Source of the DNA: Prorocentrum cordatum
Lineage: Eukaryota; Sar; Dinophyceae; Prorocentrales; Prorocentraceae
Assembly (NCBI GenBank): GCA_963575745.1
Contig: CAUYUJ010009557.1
Coordinates: 468,505 to 532,504 of the forward strand
DNA length: 64,000 nucleotides
Direction of reading: 5' to 3'
Part shown: one piece after another, positions 31,100 through 43,560 of the stretch
Layout of the letters: each line of letters opens with the position of its first letter
Position numbering within the stretch: position 1 is the first letter of the stretch
The notes under the pieces: model-generated
What the model was told of the DNA's origin: nothing
Database searches by the model: none
Seen by the model: only the letters and a program-made list of their open reading frames with translations
Position numbers and translations under genes: made by a program

Positions 31100-34000
31100 G
31101 GAACGCGCTGGGTGAGGGAAAGCGAGGGGAGTTCCGAGAAAACAGCGGGCGTCCCAGAAGCTCCTCCCCGGCTTCTGAGAAGTTCTCTCAGAAGATTCGG
31201 GCCCCTTCGGCCCCTCTAAAAGGGCCCGTGCCTTGGAAAAGGCGAAAGATGCAGCAAGAAGCAGCAACGACATACGCTTTCGTCGTGGGTCCGCGGATCT
31301 CTCTGGTCGGGCGGATGTCTTTCGCCGCGCGGGGTGAAACACCAACGCCCACGTCATTGCGACAACAGCCTGCCACATACACCATGCCAAGGCCTAGGAT
31401 ACCACTGCACAAACACAGTGATGGTTGCCCCTGGACACCTCGTCCATCCCCTACCGCTGCTTCCGTGAATGTCTGAAAAAACAGCATGAGCAAAAACATG
31501 CGAAGTCCCCCCCTCACCGAACCCCCTGCGCCGTCGGCGCGCTCCGCGCGCTGTGCAAGGGGTGCGTGGGAGAGGAAGGGGGTCCAGCGCAAGATCAAGA
31601 AATCCACGCGGACCCTCGACGAAAATTGATCTGATCTGGTGGAGCGATTTCTACATATCCACCACTTTAGGAGCCGGCATACCAGGACCCTGGGAGGCAG
31701 TGGAAGTCTAAGGTGAAGTCAATCAATAACTCCAAGCCTCAAAAAAAGAAAGAGGAACGGGGGAGGACGGAGGGGGTGGTGAGGCGGCTCCCCACTCCTG
31801 CCCAATGCTCAGGATCAACACCACCTCCGCTATGCTCCTGATGTCTCAGGCCCGCCCCCTGAAAGAGGAGGAAGGGGAGGACGAGGCTCGAGGAGGATCT
31901 GCTCCTCCTCCCAAGACCTGGTACGTCGTGTTGTTTGTTCAAAACTTTGAGCCCAAGAGCGATTGACCTTCTCGCATCGCTATTTGTTCCGCAACTGGAA
32001 TAGGTCGTTCATATAATGTGTCAACGGGTCAGAAACGGGGCTCTATGGATGTCCACCCTTAGGAACAAATTATCACATCGCTTCTTTTGCCACGGAGGAA
32101 GTCGAGGGCTAGGATCCCAAAGGCCCCGAAAGGTCCCCATAGGCCCCCAGAAGCCGTGCGAGGCGGAATCGACCCCCGACCTGCCAGCAGGTCGAAGCCC
32201 TAGCCTAGAAAGCGCCCGCCAGCGCGACGCCCCTGGTGGGCAATCCATGTTTTAGTTATGCCCCTTGTGACGCTGGATGCCCCCCAAGGGTACAGAGTGG
32301 GAGCAAGGATCATGATCTGGCCGGCCTCTGGAGGCACAATCATGCCACTCATGAAAAGAACGGGTCAACGATCCCAAGGCTTTCCCCCGAGTCTTACTTC
32401 TCATCCCGAATACGGTTCATGTTCCGTCCTTGGGCCCGTGGAGACCCTAAGGAAGTCGTCTTACGCGAGATGGCATGACGACCTTACGTTGTGGCTTGCG
32501 CAAGCCGCCAGCACGGCACGCTGCAACGGAAACGAAGGCGGGCGCTTACGCGCGGCATTATGCGGGCAGCTTGCGCGCGAATGCCCACGCAATCGAACCC
32601 GTGCTTCCGCGCCGAACAACTTGGAAACTAGGGCGGCTACGCGGGACTTTGCGTGGGCATATCGCGCGCGAACGTCCGCGCCATCGAACCCGTTTTTTCT
32701 GCGTCGATCGAATGGCAGCTAAGCATACGGCGTACTCTCCCGAGATCCGCGCGGATGGAACGGGTCGGCTCCGGACCCCCCCTCGCGCGCAGTGGGCGCC
32801 GCCGAGGGGGTGGCGGGGAGCGGCAGCAGGCAGAGAGACCCAGCGTCAGCCCAAGCAGTCCATGGGGGGACACCTGCCAGTCGACGCCTCCGCTGCTCTT
32901 CTGTCATCGATGGACGAGGTACGCAGGGGCACCTTTACACGCAGACTGCATCTCTGCACCGCCGCTGCGCGTGGCCAGGGCCATCCGGGCCCCTGGCATG
33001 GTGTGTACCGCAAGTTCGTGTCGCGACGATGTGGGAATCTGCTTCTGACCCCGTGCGTAGACTGCAACCCAGAACAATCGCGGACCTCCGACAGTGTATA
33101 TCGCTCGATGTCGGCCGACTCCAGGCGCCGAGTGGCGTTCGGCGCTTGAAGGCGCTGCCCGTGCTTGGGGAAGCCGAAGAGACCGTTGTCGCTACGCCAT
33201 GGGCCTCACCTGGACTAGAATGCGTTCTGACAAGGATCCCGAAGCGAAGCCAGCGATAGCGACGAGGGCTCCCGAGGACGAGCAGCGGCATCGGTAAATA
33301 TCCCTCCTCGTGTCGTCGTCGCGGTCGCCCTCTCGGTTGAAGCGTCGATCGCCGACCAGCGAAGCTCCGCCAAAGAGGCAGGGGGCGCCCTCCCCCCCTT
33401 GGGGTGGACAGAACTCTCTGTTTTGGCGCGCCAGCCAAACCCTGCCTGCGGGGGCGGGCCCAGAGAAACTGCGGCCGCACCACCCCCCTCGAGAAGCCGA
33501 GACGGGGCCAATTGGCGGATCCGCGAATCGGCGTGGAGTCCCCGATCCCCCAGCGCAAAGCGGCGTTGGTGCGCGCGCGCGCGCCTGCGGCGGGCATCGC
33601 TGCTGCCGCAGGAAAAACCTACGCCGCGGGGGTCCTGGGGGCAGTGCGCGCGTTGGGCTACGCGGGAGGCAGCCGTGCATCACCACGGTGCCTGGCCAGG
33701 GCCATCCCGGGGCCTGGCACGGCGTAAGCGCCCTCCTGGCTGAGGCCCGGGGAAGCCATACGTCGTCCTAGGGCACAGGATGGCACTTGCCAGGCAGAGC
33801 CATGGGGTAGAGGTACCTTCTGCGGATGAGGTTGCATTGGAGCAGCAGTTCCACATCCAGTAGCGTGCGCTTCCTTAGCAGCTAGTCTGGCCCAGTGAAG
33901 CCCCAGAACCGAAGAAGCGCTTGCCTAATACAAGACCAACTGTGTCGTCGTGTTGTCATCGTCCGTCTTTGTTTCTCCATTTGCTCTTTACCAACAGCGA

Positions 34001-34550
34001 TGCAGTCACACGAGCCCACATCGCCAGAGAGTTCTCAGGGTGACCCCCCAAACGAGAAGGGAGAAGGGAGGAGCGAGGATCGACAGGCGAGGTGTTATCA
34101 CTCCTGTGTCTGCTGAGACACCTGCAAGGGGCCTTCGGAGACCCCCAGAGACCCCTGGAGGAGGAAGGTGTGAGGATAATACCGCTCCTCATCTTCACCC
34201 CACCGTCCTCGTCCTCTGCCTCCTACCCTCGGGTCGGACGGAAAAGGGGGATAACAGAGGTGCAGTCATCCTGCTACCAGGAATACGAGTCGAAGTGGCT
34301 TCTCTTGCCATGGCGAGCTTCGGCGACTCCAAAAAACAAAGCCCCTCCAGAATACAAAAGAGTTACGATCTCAGCGTCCCGACTGTAGCGAACCAACTAA
34401 CGGCGCAACTAGCTCTTCCCAGCGTCACTCGCCGCCGGAGGCGGCCGTGTACCGCGGCAAGGGCCTGGCGGCAGAGCCGAAACTATCTTCATTCAGCAAA
34501 TGTCATACCCCCCTTTCCTGATTTCGGCGGCGAGCCCTGGGGGGGAGTGA
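31100..34550. other. Region without recognisable genes
   Basis: I find no domain or conserved frame here. Half-copies of the GCGCTGGACCCC hairpin occur at about 31530-31610 (GGGGGTCCAGCGC then AAGAAATCCACGCGGA) and about 32750-32815. A TGGCCAGGGCCATCC...CCTGGCA dyad occurs at 32968 and again at 33690. Confidence 0.5.
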
Positions 34551-34559
34551 GAAGGGGCG

Positions 34560-34700
34560 GGCCTTCTCAGAAGGCTCGGAAGTTCCCTGGCCTTCCGAGA
34601 AGGCTCGGAAGTTCCCTGGCCTTCTGAGAATACACAGAAACGCTTCTCAGAAGGCCATATAGCTTCTGAGAAGCACTGCTGCCTTCTGAGAAGGCCTCCT
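34560..34700. repeat. CTTCTGAGAAGG palindrome cluster
   Basis: Six or seven copies of CTTCTCAGAAGG, CTTCTGAGAAGG or CTTCCGAGAAGG, each nearly self-complementary, lie within 140 bp, two within a 36-bp duplicated unit (GGCTCGGAAGTTCCCTGGCC). Another pair lies at about 31165-31185. Confidence 0.75.
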
Positions 34701-34725
34701 CCTTCTCACTTCCCCCCCCCCCCTG

Positions 34726-34850
34726 CCGTCGCTCGAACGTCCATTCCGTGTGCATCTGTCGGGTTCGTGCCGATATATTTCGCGAGATGCCCCAGCCTGT
34801 TCCTCGATGGTTCTCGCCGATGAGAAAAATCGCGCACGTCCGAGCGATGC
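34726..34850. mobile_element. MITE-like element, family B, copy 2
   Basis: The left end GTCGCTCGAACGTCCATTCC and the right end CGCACGTCCGAGCGATGC are inverted, with internal GTTCGTGCCG and TTCTCGCCGATGAGAAAAAT blocks as in copy 1. Length is 125 bp against 122 bp. Confidence 0.72.
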
Positions 34851-35505
34851 CGATGCCAAGCCCCTCCGAGAGATGCCAAGCCCCTCGCTCGCCGCCGACA
34901 ATTCCCCCCTTTCGTCCGATCCGAACCAGCCAGGCCCATGGTGAGGGCCCGGCGCCGATCCAGAACATCCAGGCGAACCTCCGGAATCTCCTCTTAGTGC
35001 AGCGATTTGGAGGCCTAGAGATAGGCACCAACACCAACACAGGGGGTTGCCCCCACACGGGGGAAGATGATCCTCGATTTCGGTGTTGGTGGTCAAATTT
35101 CGGCCACCCTGGAAGCCAGAATATTACCACCATCACCGAGACTGGGATCTTTTTCCCTCTGCGGAGGCACGCCGCCGATATTGGTGTCGGTGTCAACCTC
35201 TAGGCCTGCGAGAGTTCTTTTTCGATGACCTGGAGACAGCCCCTCCCGATATCTGGCGTTATGCACCAAAACACTGTCGCAAAGAAGGACATGGAGACCA
35301 CATCGCTCGGCCTCACAATTCCGCGCGGTCTCTCAGGACGGAGCTGATCCGTGAATGAGGGCCCCCCTGGGACCAGGAAAAGACCGAGCACGAATACTGC
35401 GTCGTGTGATCGCTACGCCTGGATGCGAGGGTCCCCCTCCTCATCTAGACTAAGCAACATCTGCACATAATTAACATCCGGAGGTCCGCGCGAATTTCTT
35501 GGATG

Positions 35506-35579
35506 GCGCTGGACCCCCCCTCCCTGGCACGCGGAGCAGGCCAACGGCGGCGCCGGAACCGCCCCAAGGGGGGCCCAAC
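35506..35579. repeat. Palindromic GCGCTGGACCCC hairpin element, copy 2
   Basis: GCGCTGGACCCCCCCTCCCTGG...CGGCGCCGG...CCCCAAGGGGGGCCC matches copies at 1932, 42747 and 50012. It is followed by the TATGGTTATGCAGAT tail shared with copy 3 (TATGCTTATGCAGTG). Confidence 0.6.
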
Positions 35580-35652
35580 ACGGACCCGAGAAAAATCTGG
35601 ACGGAACTCCAAAAGATTATGGTTATGCAGATTTGTCTTCTTCGATGGATGC

Positions 35653-35720
35653 TAGGGTCCTCCTCCTCCTCCTCCTCCTCCTCCTCCTCCTCCTCCTCCT
35701 CCTCTCCTCCACATCCTCTC
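35653..35720. repeat. (TCC)n tract
   Basis: About 18 TCC units. Flanking 34.85-35.5 and 35.72-37.9 kb show no gene I can support. Confidence 0.93.
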
Positions 35721-37904
35721 CTCGGTCGTTGAATGCCAGGCCTCTCCCACGGAGTCCTGACTTGCTTCGCCTGTCCATCAGAACGGGGCCCGCGTTCTCT
35801 CCCCGCCGCACGGCGCGTCGCCCCGTGCCCTCTTTCCACCTGCCGCCGCCGGCCCCAACCCACAATTGCAGCAACTTCGCGTCGCGGCTTCGGCACAAAC
35901 TGTTCTCGTATACACCGCGTGAGTCGCTCGAACTCGCACGATCTGCGCTCTCCGATAGCGCAAGTCGTTCGATACCGTAGGCGCCCGCCGCTTTGGGGCC
36001 GCTGGGGGGCGTTCAACCCTGAACGCAGCCTTTGAAATCCTCTGCACATCACATGCCTTCACTAATGCATTTCGAGCAGGGTCAGAGGGGGGGCCCTTCT
36101 CTGTTTATGACGCTGCGCTGCCTGCTGCACGTTCCCAGCTGCCTTGCCGCTCGCTGCTGGCAGGGCCCCGGCGGGCGCGTTCCTGAGTAGTCCCAGCCCG
36201 AATTCCCATTCGGCACACCCACGGCCCCACCCTAGGGGAGATCGCATTCGAATGACTTGCGATGCCGCCGTTACCTGGGCCGCCGCCTCCCCCTGGTCAC
36301 GCAAGACCCGCCACGAGCCCGCGAGCACAACGGGCCTGGAGCACCGCTGTGACCGTTTACCTTGCCACAGGCTTGTGTCACCACTGTGTCAAGGCTGGGA
36401 GAGAGAAAATCGGAGTGGCCATGCTGCCTGCTCGAGTATACGCTCCAGCCGAACCCAAAACATCCCCTAGTTCGGATACAACATAATAGTGCAAGGCCCT
36501 TGGCAATTCCATGCGGCAGCAAGTGCGACGGCATCATGCCAAACAACTCTGCTATCTCAGGTTACATCCGAAGCTGGGGCGCAAAAGCAGACTTGATGAA
36601 CCATGGCGAGCTGTTGGCCCCGATTGAACCGCGCGATGCTTCCGGGGGCCTCGCGAGTCCCCCAGAAGTCGACGTAATCGTCAGTGCATTCGTCTTCCTT
36701 CTGCCTCCTCATCCTCCACCCTCGTCCCCTCCCTCCAGTATCCGTATTCATGGACCGTCTCCTGCTGAAGCCCCATGCAGAGAGCCCCCCCCTTTGCATT
36801 GGGTTGGGTTCTGCGCCTGGGCACTTCAGCGCTGTGCCTTTCCCCCAGGCCGCCACTCCTTGCAATGATGTTTGTAATGCAGGGCCCAACGTGGCGTGGC
36901 AAGACTCTTGGGTCGTGTGGGGCCATGGGAGGTCGCCTGGGCCGCTGGGTCCGTTTTGAGCTGATCCAGACGTGGATGTCGCTTTCTTTGTATATTCGGA
37001 ATGCGGCGCGATGAAGCGACCCCAAACCTACCCCAGCCGAAGTCCGACGCCGAACGGAACGGAACGGACGCCGAAGTCCGCGCCCGCATGCCTCGACACG
37101 CAGCCGCGCGCCTTGAAGGCGACGGCGGGGTCGCCGCAACGCTGGAAAATGCCGCAGCCTGCTCTCAGTCCTTGATCAACGGCGATCGTGTTTCATATGG
37201 GTTGTCCCACATGATTACTTCAATCATTGCGCGGGGGCGTGAGTCGCCGCACGGAGTTCCGTGGAAATTGAAATCCACCTGAAGTCAACACGTGGGAAAT
37301 TCATCCGCGGCGCCTTCGGGTCGCACAGCCAAAACTGTCCCGAACATCCTTAAGTCTGTATCTAAATTGTTCAGTTAACACCGGTTCTTCGTTATCGCTG
37401 TCACCGATATGCCCATCAAGGGGTCCCAAATGAGCCACACAAGAGCTAACACCACCATCATTGCGTTTTCTGTCTCAGAGCGTTTCTGCCCCGTGCCTGA
37501 TTGCATTGACGTAAAAATCAACAGGTCGATTCGGTCCATCTTGTTTAAATAGATCACCTGTGCTAGCGAGTGACTGTGATAGGATGCGGAAACTTCATGC
37601 TATTACTTTGAGGGGCTTCTTCTTGAAAGAAAGGAACCTTCTAGTAAAGTAATGTTGCTTTGCTGCGTGACATCCGCGGCGCCGCGTCCGAAGTGCCGGG
37701 CCACGCCCTGCGCTCGCGACCAGAATCTCCTGTCAAGGAGCATATACAACTCGCTGAAAACAAACATGTCGGAGGATCGCCGGGACCCGGTGCAACGCAA
37801 CCCTGATTACTCGAACAAATGCATCGCGGGGTGAATTGGCAGGGAGCACAAGAACCCCCCTTTCCCCCGACCTGGCCCCGGCCTCGCACCCCCAGAGCTG
37901 CACT

Positions 37905-38090
37905 AAGGCAGACCTCGACCTTACTAAAGCGAAGAAGAGGCTGTACTTAAAGCGAGGAAGGGGCTGTACTAAAGCGAAACAGCGGCTTTACTTCAGCGAG
38001 AAAACGACTTCAGTAAAGGCGCGCCGCTCAATACATTCTAAGTTTAACTCAAGCAAACAGAGAGCTTAGTAAAGCGGAGAACCGGCTGGG
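37905..38090. repeat. CTGTACTAAAGCGAA degenerate repeat
   Basis: About seven imperfect units of 25-30 bp built on ACTAAAGCGAAGAAGCGGCT, ending in the AGTAAAGCGGAGAACCGGCT block at 38070. Confidence 0.65.
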
Positions 38091-38514
38091 GCAAAGCTGC
38101 GCGCAGAAATTTCGCTCCTCCCATAAGCTCTTTCGCGGGACTCCAGGAATGAGGGCGGGGCGCAAGTTCGCCCGTGGGCCTGGGCCCTGTCGCCGCCGTC
38201 GCCGCGACGTTCGTCGTCGCCGCCGTCCCCGTTGCCGCCGTCGTCACCGCGGTCGGCGCCGACGCCGCAAACAGTGTAACCTAAGCAAATGCTGATCTTT
38301 GCTGAGCGATTTGCTATTCAATCGATTCCAATTGTGCTAGCATGCGTTCAGCCATGTCCCGCCTATGTCGACGACGTCGAATGTCAATCCAGAACTGCTC
38401 GCGAGCAGCACTCCTCTGCAGCTTCCAATCAGCTGCCAATCGCTGAGGTGACGTTGCGGCAAAGGCCACTCTGCAAATTCACGTGGGGCCTACTTGCTCT
38501 TGCCCTGTTTGAGC

Positions 38515-38536
38515 CTTGAGCCAAAATGGCTACAGA
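38515..38536 (-). other. Relict dinoflagellate spliced-leader sequence
   Basis: The minus strand reads TCTGTAGCCATTTTGGCTCA followed by AG. The dinoflagellate trans-spliced leader is DCCGTAGCCATTTTGGCTCAAG, so 21 of 22 positions agree, counting D=T. The next bases are GCTCAAAC, not the GT donor that follows the leader in SL RNA genes, and GGCTCAA(A) there resembles the tail of a second, truncated leader. This is the known signature of an mRNA that was trans-spliced, reverse-transcribed and reinserted. The downstream 38.5-37.9 kb keeps no open frame. Confidence 0.8.
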
Positions 38537-39039
38537 GAGGAGAGAGGAGGCACCTGCAGGCCGGCGGCGACAACGACGGCAACGGCGACGACACCGACGC
38601 CCTCTATGGTAGGGGACAACAAACACTGATATGAACATAAATCTCAGGCGTCTACGCGGATTCCTCGGATCGGCGGCGGACCGCCATGGGGGCTCCATCG
38701 CCCATCCGAGGATTCCGCGCGGACCTCAGAGTTTTGATGCTTATGTCATTGCTTGTTTCCTTCTATGGGCCGCTGCCCGACGCCGCCGAGGGGCGACGGG
38801 CGGCGGCCGCAGGCGGTGGCGGCCACGCCGGGCTGCAGGGCGGCGGCCGGTCGCGGCCGTCCGGTCTCCACGGCGCCGGGCAGCAGCGGGCGCGTAGGGC
38901 GGCGGCGCCCGCCGCGCCATGGACCACCCCTCGCTGTCTTGTGGTCTGGGCCGAGGGCGCGCGGCGGCGGGAGGCGGCGCGCAGGCGCTGCGCGCGCGAG
39001 GCCTGCGAAGCACCACGCGGTGCAGCTGCCGTCCTTCTC

Positions 39040-39430
39040 CTCCTCGTCCCCGTCACTCCTCCTCCTCCTCCTCCTCGTCCCTCTCACTCCGCCTCCTCCT
39101 CCTCCTCCTCCTCCTCCTCGTCCCCCTCACTCCTCCTCCTCCTCCTCCTCCTCCTCCTCCTCCTCCTCCTCCTCCTCCTCCTCCTCCTCGTCCTCCTCGT
39201 CCTCGTCCTCGTCTTCGTCCTCCTCCCCCCTCCACCCTCCCCCCTCCCCCCTCCCCCCCCCCTCCCTCTCCCCTCTCCTCTCCTCCTCCTCCTCCTCCTC
39301 CTCCTCCTGCTCCTCCTCCTCCTCCTCCTCCTCCCCTCCTCCTCTTCTCCCCTCCTTATCCCCCTCCCCATCCTTCCTCCCCTTTCCCCCCCCTCCCCCC
39401 TCCCCCTCCCCCCCCCCCTCCCCCCTCCAC
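39040..39430. repeat. 390-bp polypyrimidine tract
   Basis: The plus strand is almost only C and T: (TCC)n, (CCCCCT)n and TCT mixtures. It is the longest such tract in the window, and frames here are artefacts. Confidence 0.95.
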
Positions 39431-39984
39431 AATTACTTAATATGAATACTACTTTCCCTCTTCCCCTGATGACGGCCTGGGAGTGTCCGACCCCCCCCCC
39501 CGCGTACTGTGTTTTTACACACAGGTTTCCCCGGAGTTGGGTTTTCGCCTGCATTTGTTTCAAAATGCTGCTCTCGCTGAGGCGCCGGCCTCATTTTCGG
39601 GCCCCGCTCGTTCCGAATCGTGCTCCCGCTGCAACGCTGGCTTCATTTCCGTGCTTCCGCTCGTTCCGAATCGTGCTCCCGCTGCAGCGCTGGCTTATTT
39701 CCGCGCTTCCGCTCGTTTCGACTCGTGCTCCCGCGGCAGCGCTGGCGTCATTTCCCGTGCCATGCCACGGCATGCAATGCAATGCTAGGTTGATACTACG
39801 CTTTGCGGTGCTCGTCTACGCCATGCCATGCCGTGCTCTACAATGCATCGCGCACCCTTTCGGGATCATTGCCCTGTTTGACATCCGACTGTGCGAGTAG
39901 AGAGGGGATCTGCGCCATGGTAAGGGATGGGAGGGTGGGGTAGGATGTCAGATATGACGCGAGCGCACCTAGGTTGCCCCTCCC

Positions 39985-40085
39985 CCCCCCCCTCCCCTCC
40001 TTTTCCTCCTCCTCCTCCTCCTCCTCTTCCTTCTCCTCCTCCTCCTCCTGCTCCTCCTCCTCCTCGTCCTCCTCCTCGTCGGTCG
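39985..40085. repeat. (TCC)n tract
   Basis: TCC repeats with a few TTC and TCG units. It lies 160 bp before the 153-bp minisatellite. Confidence 0.92.
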
Positions 40086-40224
40086 TCTACGCAGAGCCAC
40101 TGGCACTTGCGCCCACGCACACTAAGACCCACTCATCAGACTCATACTTACATACCGCTCACACTCAGAGAAACCACGCGCACGCAGACTCATCCATACT
40201 CGTACACATTCAGCCATGCACACA

Positions 40225-41460
40225 TTTCCAAGCATGGCATCTGGACCACCCAATGTGGGAGCCACCCAAGGGTATGACACGGGCCTCTTCGCGCCTAGAT
40301 AGTGAAGATGCCTCGAGCGAAACGCCCGTGCACGGCTGCGAACACGTCTCTTTTCAGAAACCCATGACCACCACGATGTAGGAGGCGTGGCACTTGGACC
40401 ACCCATAGGGAGCCGACACAGCGCTATGACACAGGCCCTTTTGCGTCCAAAGTGTGAAGATGTATTAAGCAGAACGCCCGTTCGCGACTGTGGGCGCGTC
40501 TCTGTTGAGATTCCTATGAGCACCGAGATGCGGCAGGCATGGCGTGGGCACCACCCAATACGGAGCTGCCATAGGGTATGACATGAGCCTGGTCGCGTCC
40601 ACATTGTGGGCATGTCTCGAGCAGAACGCGCGCTCGAGGCTGCGGACGCGTCCTTGTCTACCTCCGCGATGTAGCAGGTATGACGTGTCAACTACCCAAT
40701 GGGGAGCCACCAGGGAATCTTTCACTGGCCAATTCACGTCCAGATTGCGGGGGGTCTTGAGCGAAATGCCTGTGCGCGGCTGTGGACGCGTGTCTTTTGA
40801 GAGCCCCATGGTCACAGCGATGTAGCAAGATTAGCTTAGCAAACGCGGAGTTTGGACCACCCACTGGGGAGCTGCCACGGGGATATGATACGGGCCCGCA
40901 CGCGCCCTAAATTGTGGGAACGTCTGCAGAGAAACGCGCGTTCGCGGCTGTTGACGTGTCTCTTTTCAGAGCCATAACTGTGTTCAGCGCGATGTAGCAA
41001 GCGTGGCATTCGGAACACACGCAAAGGAGCCGCTAAGAGGATAGGGCAAGGGCATGTTCACGTCGAGATTGCGGGGATGTCCTCAGCGAAACGCCCGTTC
41101 GCGGATGTGGACGCAGAGCCAGAACTATGATACTGTGATGTCCGCGATGTAGCATGCATGGCATTTTGACGAAGCCAAGGAACCGCCAGGGGGGATAACA
41201 CGGGCTCGTTCGCCTAGATCGCGGGGATGTGAGAAACTAATCGCCCGTTCGCGTTTGTGCACGAAGCTTTGTTTCAGAGCCCTGTGATCACCGCGATCGA
41301 GAAACGATTACACTTGAACCACTCACTGGGGAACCGCCACGGGGATGGCACGGACCCGTTCACACCAAGATCTGCGCGACCTCTCAACTATAATGGCCGT
41401 TTGTGGCCAGGAGGTGTCTCCTTTCATAGCCTCATGATCTTCGCGATGTAGCAGGCACAG
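40225..41460. repeat. ~153-bp minisatellite, eight copies
   Basis: Anchors GGACCACCCA (40243, 40397, 40548, 40688, 40855, 41013, 41168, 41316) and CGCGATGTAGCA (40374 to 41442) recur with periods of 140-167 bp. Each unit also has a CGAAACGCCCGTTCGCGGCTG block. Units are about 65-80% alike. No spacer pattern or conserved frame, so neither CRISPR nor gene. Confidence 0.88.
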
Positions 41461-41689
41461 ATGACTCGAGCTTCGCCTTGTGGATGCCCAGGCACTCACA
41501 CAAGAACGTGCCAGAACATTGAGACGCACAAATGGATATCTCCGCACCGGACAAATTTGGAAGCCGAGCCCGGCTTCATTAGCAAACACAAGCAAATATC
41601 AGCATGAGGGGGCCGAACTGTCATTCATAGTGTCTGGCTGCATGGCTGAATGTTGTTGCTGCGTTGCGTTGTTGTTGACGTCGTCCCCC

Positions 41690-41960
41690 CTTCGACCTGG
41701 CCTGCGACCCGGCCTGCGACCCAGCCTGCGACCCACCAGCGACCCACCCTCGACCAACCCGCGACCCACTCGCGACCCACCCGCGACCGACTTCGCGACC
41801 TACCCACGGCCAACCCGCGACCCCCCCGCGACCCCCCCACGACCCATCCCGCGACCCACATCGCAAACCACCCGCGACTCACCCGCGACCCCGCCCCGAG
41901 ACCCACCCACTACCCACCCGCGACCCGCCCGCGAACCACCCGCGACCCATTCACATTGCT
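41690..41960. repeat. 9-10-bp CCGCGACCCA minisatellite
   Basis: About 28 imperfect units of CCCGCGACCCAC. Right of it, 42.3-42.4 kb has short CTTCCGCCG repeats. Confidence 0.9.
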
Positions 41961-42746
41961 TATACAAAAGAAACGGCGCCTGCGGCGGGCTCTTTGTGAA
42001 ATGTCTGAAAATTAGGCACCTGCGGTGGGCCTCTTCAGAGTCTCGCGGACTACCGACGTCCCCGCCGCCCCCTCACTCTTGTCCGCAACTGCGGGGTGCT
42101 ATATGTTTTGGAATCGAACTCTCGGGATTAAGGGCGAGCTCTGCGAGCCAGGGACTTATCCACAACACACCGCCTGGGCTGGAGGTGGGCTGGAGGTGGA
42201 ATGATCCGTATCCACCGCCTGGGCTGGAGGTGGGGATAAATATGGGCAATTCCAGAAACCCTGAGCCCAAAAACGTTTGCATCTCCTGGAAACGCATCGT
42301 GTACTTCCGCCGCCTTCCGCCGAGCTTCCGCCGGCTTCCGCCCGCGGAGGCGGCCTCGTTGTACTTCCGCCGAGCTTCAGCCGCCTCCAGCCGAGGAAGA
42401 GACGACAACTCCTCCGATCCTCGAAGGCAAAACCATGTTTGGAATCTCCCATATGGCCTACCAAGGCACGACACTATCCACCGCCTGCCGGTGTCCCCGA
42501 AGACCGATTTCACAGCTGGTGCTCATGGATACATTCCCGCCTCGGAGGCTCCCTCCGAGCAGCGGCAAAGCCACCGTGCTGCCAAAAGGAGCGCGCAAAA
42601 AGGGAAGAAGGTGCCTTTCTGGCTCGGCTTCGAATCTGCCCACGACCTGGATCCTGCACGGCCCGAAAACCAGAGCCCCATCCTGCGCCTGAAGAGATCC
42701 TCATTCCAACGTTTTGACTGCACTGGAAAAAGAAAAAACTGCATCT

Positions 42747-42822
42747 GCGCTGGACTCCCCTCCCTGCCGTGCAGAGCGCGCCAGGGGTAGCGCCGCAGGC
42801 GCCGCTAGGGGGGGGTCCAACG
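42747..42822. repeat. Palindromic GCGCTGGACCCC hairpin element, copy 3
   Basis: GCGCTGGACTCCCCTCCCTG, a GCGCCGCAGGCGCCGC core and GGGGGGGTCCAACGC are followed by AAGAAATCCGCGCGGA, a tail also seen at 31590. Confidence 0.65.
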
Positions 42823-43254
42823 CAGAGGCAAGAAATCCGCGCGGAGCGCCGAAAGTTTATGCTTATGCAGTGATCTCCTTTTCCAAGCGTCTTGACTGCA
42901 CTGCTGCCTCCTCTGAGGGCGGCCCGCATCCTGGGGGAAGTAAAACTTCAGCACGTCCTGAAGCTCACTCTTCGCGCGCCTCACCTCGGCCGGCGGCCCC
43001 AGGGTCTCCCGGAGGAGTGGTGGTGGACATGTGGCGGGGCCAAGCGACCAAAGAGAGGCGGGGGAGGGGAGGGGGGGATCGTCCCGCAGGGGAGGGGAGG
43101 GAGGATGGAGGGCGGGGAGGGGGAACGGTGGAAGGGTTGATTCGGCCCTCCTCCTCCTCACCCCTCCTCCCCGTTCTCCCCCATCCTTTCCCCCCCCTCC
43201 TCCGCTGCTTCTTTTTGACGTTGCGCGGACTTTCTGCAACAGGTCCCCCCCTGC

Positions 43255-43560
43255 TTCCTCCTCCTCCTCCTCCTCCTCCTCCTCCTCCTCCTCCTCCCCC
43301 TCCGCCCCCCCACCCCCCTCCCCAAGAACTCCTCCCCTCTAGACGGCGCAGGGGCAGAGGGACGATGGGGAGGGAGGTCGAGGGAGACGGAACAAGAGAT
43401 GGAGAAGTGAGGAGGCGGGGGGGGGCTGAGGAGGGGAGGGTGGCGGAGGCGAAGGTGGGGAGGGCGGGGAGGGGAGGGGTGGAAAGATGTGGAAAGGAAA
43501 GGTTGCAGGAGGACAAGACAAGGGGGGAGGGGGGGAGAGATGGGGGTGGGGGAGAGGGAG
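43255..43560. repeat. (TCC)n tract then G/A-rich tract
   Basis: CTCCTC repeats run to about 43300. From 43355 to 43560 the plus strand is purine-rich (GGGGAGGG types). No gene is recognised in 42.83-44.03 kb. Confidence 0.85.

Noticed and set aside
38515-38536. Functional spliced-leader RNA gene
   Set aside because: No GT donor follows CAAG, and no tandem SL or 5S units are nearby.
40225-41460. CRISPR-like array
   Set aside because: Units diverge throughout, spacers are not unique sequences of constant size, there are no cas genes, and the organism is eukaryotic.
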